Below are positions 12,798-16,066 of a stretch of 16,066 nucleotides of DNA, in pieces. The stretch is taken from positions 1-16,066 of the forward strand of contig CAZPYT010000020.1 of the NCBI GenBank assembly GCA_964590955.1, written 5' to 3'. Source of the stretch: CAZPYT01 sp964590955. Its GTDB lineage: Bacteria; Patescibacteriota; WWE3; UBA101185; UBA10185. The notes below the pieces were generated by a model that worked only from the letters and a program-made list of their open reading frames with translations, ran no database searches and was not told where the DNA came from. How positions within the stretch are numbered: position 1 is the stretch's first letter; each line of letters begins with the position of its first letter. The position numbers and the translations under genes were made by a program.

Positions 12798-12804
12798 TTA
12801 GAAT

Positions 12805-12821
12805 TGGTATAAATTATATCA
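12805..12821 (-). promoter_or_regulatory. 17-bp extended -10 element, copy 5 (imperfect)
   Basis: TGATATAATTTATACCA on the minus strand keeps the TGATATAAT half; the distal arm is ACCA rather than ATCA. The -10 box is 12813-12818, predicted start near 12806. Confidence 0.6.
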
Positions 12822-12915
12822 GAATATAATTATAGGTCAACTATATTTTTTCAAAAAAATCAAATATATATTCAGACTCTTACTAAATATCAGCAAAGTT
12901 AAACTCACTTTCCTC

Positions 12916-12924
12916 TGCTATAAT
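12916..12924 (+). promoter_or_regulatory. Extended -10 promoter of the penicillin-binding protein gene
   Basis: TGCTATAAT ends 8 bases before the ATG at 12933, so transcription would start about 2 bases before the start codon. No convincing -35 box is seen. Confidence 0.65.
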
Positions 12925-12932
12925 AGATAGAC

Positions 12933-15671
12933 ATGAAAATACCGAGGTTTAATTTCCAACTAAAAAACATTAAAAAACAGAATCTAAACAGGGTGTTTCG
13001 AAGGATAAAAAATAGGTTTTATTCTGCGGATAAACCTTTAAAAAGTCCTACAATAGTTAAGAAAATAAAAATACCTAAGGTTGGACTTAATCTCAAAGAA
13101 AAACATCTTTATATACTGACTTACCTAGCGTCTTTGACCTTAATCGGTATGGTGACAGGTACATTATTAGTAATCATAGTATTGGCTGTAATATCAAGAG
13201 AATTACCTAATCCTAACCAATTGCTCGAAAGAAGTTTTGAACTTTCGACAAAAATCTTTGATCGCAATAACATACCAATATTTGAAGTTTACGGTGAAAA
13301 AAACCGAACGTTATCAAGGATAGAAGATATTTCAGTGCACGTACAGCACGCAACTCTGGCTGTTGAAGATGCTGAGTTCTATATGCATCAGGGCTATTCA
13401 TTACGCGGTATGGCACGTGCTTTGGTAAATACCGTCACCGGTAAAGGTTTACAGGGCGGTTCTACTCTGACACAGCAGGTTATAAAAAATACGCTTCTGT
13501 CTCAAGAGCGTACTATTTCACGAAAACTTAAAGAATTCATACTCTCGCTCCAGCTTGAAAATAAATATTCGAAGGATCAGATATTACAGATGTATCTTAA
13601 TGAATCACCTTATGGAGGTCAGAATTATGGAATATACACCGCGTCCAAAACCTATTTCAATAAAGAGCCTAAAGATTTGACTTTGGCGGAATCTGCCTAT
13701 CTAGCAGGTTTGCCTCAAAGACCAAGTTACTATTCTCAGTTTGGTACAAACCCTGAAGCCGGTATAGAAAGAAAGAACACTGTTTTGATGTTGATGCACG
13801 AAAAGGGCTGGATTGGTGCTGACGGAAATAAATATTTTATAAATGATGAGGAATATGACGCTGCTATCGCACAAGAACTTCAATTTCAATCTTCGAGTAT
13901 ACCTTTCAAAGCACCTCATTTCGTGTTTTATGTTAAACAAAAACTAATTGAACTTTTTGGCGAAGAATTTGTTGAACAGGGTGGCTTACAGGTAAAAACC
14001 TCTTTGGATTTAGCCCTGCAGGATAAATTCCAGGATATTGTCTATGACGAGGTTGAAAAAGCAAAAAATCTTGATGTATACAATGGCGGTTTAGTAGCGT
14101 TAGACCCAAAAAACGGGCAAATATTGGCTATGGTAGGCTCTAAGGGCTATTTCTTGGAATCTGAGCCCGTTGGATGTATTTCAGGCATCACAGGAGAAAA
14201 TAGCTGCCTTTTTGAGCCTGAATTAAATACTACGACTTCAAACAGGCAACCTGGTTCGTCAATTAAACCTTTAACCTATGCGACCATGCTCAAAGAAGGC
14301 TATGTCAGCTCATATATGTTTCTTGATGTTCCCACAAAATTTCCCGGCTCAAGTGTAGATAAGCCTTACGTTCCTGAAAACTATGACGGCATATTTAGAG
14401 GCGTCATGTCCATGAGAAAATCCTTGGCAAATTCGTTGAATATACCTGCTGTAAAAGCATTAAAACTTGCAGGTCTTGATAATATGATTGATTTTGCGGA
14501 AGATCTTGGAATTTCAACCTTTAAAGATCGACAAAGATACGGATTAGCTTTGACATTAGGTGGAGGTGAAACAAAATTATTAGAAATGACCGGAGCTTTT
14601 TCAGCATTTGCCAACAAAGGGAGATTTTACGAACCAAATCCCATTATTGAGGTGAAAAATTCTAGAGGAGATGTTTTATATAGCTGGCGGGATGAAGGTG
14701 GCAAAAAAGTCATGGGTGAAGATATCGCGTTTATGATTTCAGACATATTATCTGATGATGGCGCACGTAGTGAAGCCTTTGGCTTTGGAAGTTTACTAAA
14801 TATTCCGGGTTATCAGGTGGCTGTGAAAACTGGTACTACTGATGATAAGCGTGATAACTATGCCCTTGGTTTTACTCCCTCAATAGCTATTGGTGTCTGG
14901 GTTGGCAATAACAACAACGAAAAAATGAACCCTTACGTTGCTTCAGGTATAACAGGAGCTACACCAATATGGCACAGAGCTATGCAAACCTATCTTGACG
15001 AACATTTCAAGGATAATAAAGAAAAGTTTATTCCGCCTGAAAATGTAGTCAAAATTAACGTTGATGCCTTAACCGGTATGCAAACATATGATGGAAATGA
15101 TACTCGCGGTGAGTGGTTTATAAAAGGCACGGAGCCGGCATCCGTAAGTGACTGGTATAAACGCATCGAAATATGTAAGGAAGATGGAAAAATTGCTAAC
15201 AGTTCCTGTAAGGATGCAGACAGAACAAAAACTGAAACCTTTATTGATATTCAAGCTGAATTACCTGAGTGGCAGATGTACGTAGATAAGTGGATTAGCG
15301 AAAATTATTCAGGTGATGACAAATATTTTCCTCCAAAAATGCAGACGTGCCTTAAATTTGATGATGATGGAGATGTTGAAGATGATGATGAAATTTGCGT
15401 AGAAATTGTAAACTTAAACAATGGCGATCGCGTACCGTTAGATTTTAGACTGAGTGCAGAGGTATCAAGCTCAAAGGATGTTGATCGTGTGAATGTATAT
15501 ATGGATGATCGTAGAATGACAGAAGACAATTCTGCGCCATATGGCTATAACTTTGAGTTGTCTCCCAGTGATATTGGGCGCCACAAATTTAAAGTGAGTG
15601 CAAAAGATGAAGACGGCAATAAAGCAGAAAAAGAGATTGAACTTGAGGTAGTAGGCTATCAATTGGATTAG
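12933..15671 (+). CDS. Class A penicillin-binding protein (transglycosylase/transpeptidase)
   Basis: This 912-residue bifunctional enzyme polymerises lipid II and cross-links peptidoglycan. It has a Lys/Arg-rich cytoplasmic tail (1-55) and one membrane anchor (about 58-88). The GT51 domain has the catalytic VEDAEFYMHQG (Glu145) and QGGSTLTQQ, with MYLNESPYGGQNYG at 220-233. The transpeptidase domain has SSIK (nucleophile Ser442, Lys445), SLN (501-503) and KTGT (632-635). All key residues are present. From about 833 to 908 the C-terminus looks like a bacterial Ig-like domain. It has exactly six cysteines, all outside the membrane, in three close pairs (415/425, 748/759, 806/822). The last pair flanks a very acidic loop. 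The gene is monocistronic from an extended -10 promoter. Confidence 0.95.
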   Translation: MKIPRFNFQLKNIKKQNLNRVFRRIKNRFYSADKPLKSPTIVKKIKIPKVGLNLKEKHLYILTYLASLTLIGMVTGTLLVIIVLAVISRELPNPNQLLERSFELSTKIFDRNNIPIFEVYGEKNRTLSRIEDISVHVQHATLAVEDAEFYMHQGYSLRGMARALVNTVTGKGLQGGSTLTQQVIKNTLLSQERTISRKLKEFILSLQLENKYSKDQILQMYLNESPYGGQNYGIYTASKTYFNKEPKDLTLAESAYLAGLPQRPSYYSQFGTNPEAGIERKNTVLMLMHEKGWIGADGNKYFINDEEYDAAIAQELQFQSSSIPFKAPHFVFYVKQKLIELFGEEFVEQGGLQVKTSLDLALQDKFQDIVYDEVEKAKNLDVYNGGLVALDPKNGQILAMVGSKGYFLESEPVGCISGITGENSCLFEPELNTTTSNRQPGSSIKPLTYATMLKEGYVSSYMFLDVPTKFPGSSVDKPYVPENYDGIFRGVMSMRKSLANSLNIPAVKALKLAGLDNMIDFAEDLGISTFKDRQRYGLALTLGGGETKLLEMTGAFSAFANKGRFYEPNPIIEVKNSRGDVLYSWRDEGGKKVMGEDIAFMISDILSDDGARSEAFGFGSLLNIPGYQVAVKTGTTDDKRDNYALGFTPSIAIGVWVGNNNNEKMNPYVASGITGATPIWHRAMQTYLDEHFKDNKEKFIPPENVVKINVDALTGMQTYDGNDTRGEWFIKGTEPASVSDWYKRIEICKEDGKIANSSCKDADRTKTETFIDIQAELPEWQMYVDKWISENYSGDDKYFPPKMQTCLKFDDDGDVEDDDEICVEIVNLNNGDRVPLDFRLSAEVSSSKDVDRVNVYMDDRRMTEDNSAPYGYNFELSPSDIGRHKFKVSAKDEDGNKAEKEIELEVVGYQLD

Positions 15672-15690
15672 ACTTTTTCCGAAAAATATC

Positions 15691-15696
15691 TATAAT
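15691..15696 (+). promoter_or_regulatory. -10 box of the last small gene
   Basis: TATAAT predicts a start near 15703 and a leader of about 23 nt with GAGGAG. A weak TTAGAC (15668-15673) lies 17 bases upstream. Confidence 0.5.
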
Positions 15697-15725
15697 TGAC
15701 AAAAACTTTACTAGAGGAGTTATCA

Positions 15726-15995
15726 ATGGACGATTATCACAATTTCTTGCATGCAGATTTAGAAAGAAAAAAGCTATTTGGCATATTTCCATATTGGAAA
15801 ATTACATATTATTTTCCTAAAAGGGGAAAACGTTTCAGAGAAATGGCTATAGATGATCGACGGGTCATGGACGAAGTACTTGAAAGAATAGGCAAAGAGT
15901 ATGGTTTATATGATGCCGGGTGGTACATTTTTAAGTGCAAACCGGCAAAAATCGTAAAATTAATTAATGAATTTCTCGGTGAATATGGCCTTTAG
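15726..15995 (+). CDS. Small basic protein of unknown function (89 aa)
   Basis: The product begins MDDYHNFLHADLERKK, is rich in Lys, Arg, Tyr and Phe, and looks mixed alpha/beta with a helical middle (about 50-64) and C-terminus (about 75-88). There is no signal peptide or membrane helix. I do not recognise it. GAGGAG lies 6 bases before the ATG at 15726. An in-frame TTG at 15696 overlaps the -10 box and is rejected. It has its own promoter after the PBP gene and a strong terminator, so it is a separate unit. Unlike the small genes at 8960-12761, its composition is like the surrounding AT-rich genes. Confidence 0.8.
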   Translation: MDDYHNFLHADLERKKLFGIFPYWKITYYFPKRGKRFREMAIDDRRVMDEVLERIGKEYGLYDAGWYIFKCKPAKIVKLINEFLGEYGL

Positions 15996-15999
15996 TTCG

Positions 16000-16043
16000 A
16001 ATGGGAACCTTGTATAAGAAAATACGGGTTTCCATTTTTTTTT
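16000..16043 (+). terminator. Intrinsic terminator of the 89-aa gene
   Basis: AATGGGAACC (16000-16009) pairs with GGTTTCCATT (16027-16036, one G-T) around a 17-nt loop and runs into nine T (16035-16043), starting 5 bases after the stop codon. Confidence 0.88.
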
Positions 16044-16066
16044 ACATTAGGCTTTTAGACTCGCTT

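Noticed and set aside
1..16066. CRISPR arrays, insertion sequences, phage or defence genes
   Set aside because: No regularly spaced direct repeats, transposase, integrase or nuclease signatures were seen. The recurrent elements are promoter-sized and sit upstream of genes.

Overview
The window looks like chromosomal DNA from a small-genome, AT-rich bacterium that uses the standard code (pilN and rnc both end in TGA). A candidate-phyla-radiation (Patescibacteria) host is my best inference. The reasons are very compact operons, a shortened cysteine-free ribosomal protein L32, no rimM between khpA and trmD, a carrier protein that has lost its attachment serine, a type IV pilus assembly cluster, and several small proteins I cannot place. 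I cannot name the phylum from sequence alone.

Layout: (1) 1-2317, plus strand: the type IV pilus inner-membrane genes pilM (5' end outside the window), pilN and pilO. (2) 2479-5260, minus strand: one tight translation/RNA operon read rpmF, nusB, acpP-like, rnc, rpsP, khpA, trmD. (3) 5330-5701, plus strand: a small three-helix membrane protein divergent from rpmF. (4) 5734-6294, minus: rsmD, apparently starting with AUU on a leaderless message. (5) 6335-6781, minus: an RNA locus with two promoters, a tRNA-like element, and a 242-nt structured RNA closed by a perfect 14-bp helix and followed by eight U. (6) 6801-8816, minus: recG. (7) 8867-12821, minus: tyrS with a coupled 48-residue membrane peptide, set among seven small soluble orphan genes. 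Most of these have their own promoter and Shine-Dalgarno site, and several have a hairpin terminator. (8) 12933-15671, plus: a class A penicillin-binding protein, then one more small orphan gene and a strong terminator.

Two gene-start styles stand out. Housekeeping genes (rpmF, rsmD, recG, tyrS, the PBP gene, possibly rpsP) have a -10 box ending only 6-10 nt before the start codon, which predicts leaderless or nearly leaderless mRNA. The small orphan genes have leaders of roughly 12-45 nt with clear Shine-Dalgarno sites. Four of their promoters, plus one upstream of the RNA locus, share a 17-bp element of the form TGATATAAT-n4-ATCA. It has dyad symmetry around the -10 box and could be an operator.

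The most interesting parts are the shared promoter element with its small-gene family, the unidentified structured RNA with the odd tRNA-like element beside it, and the carrier protein without its serine.
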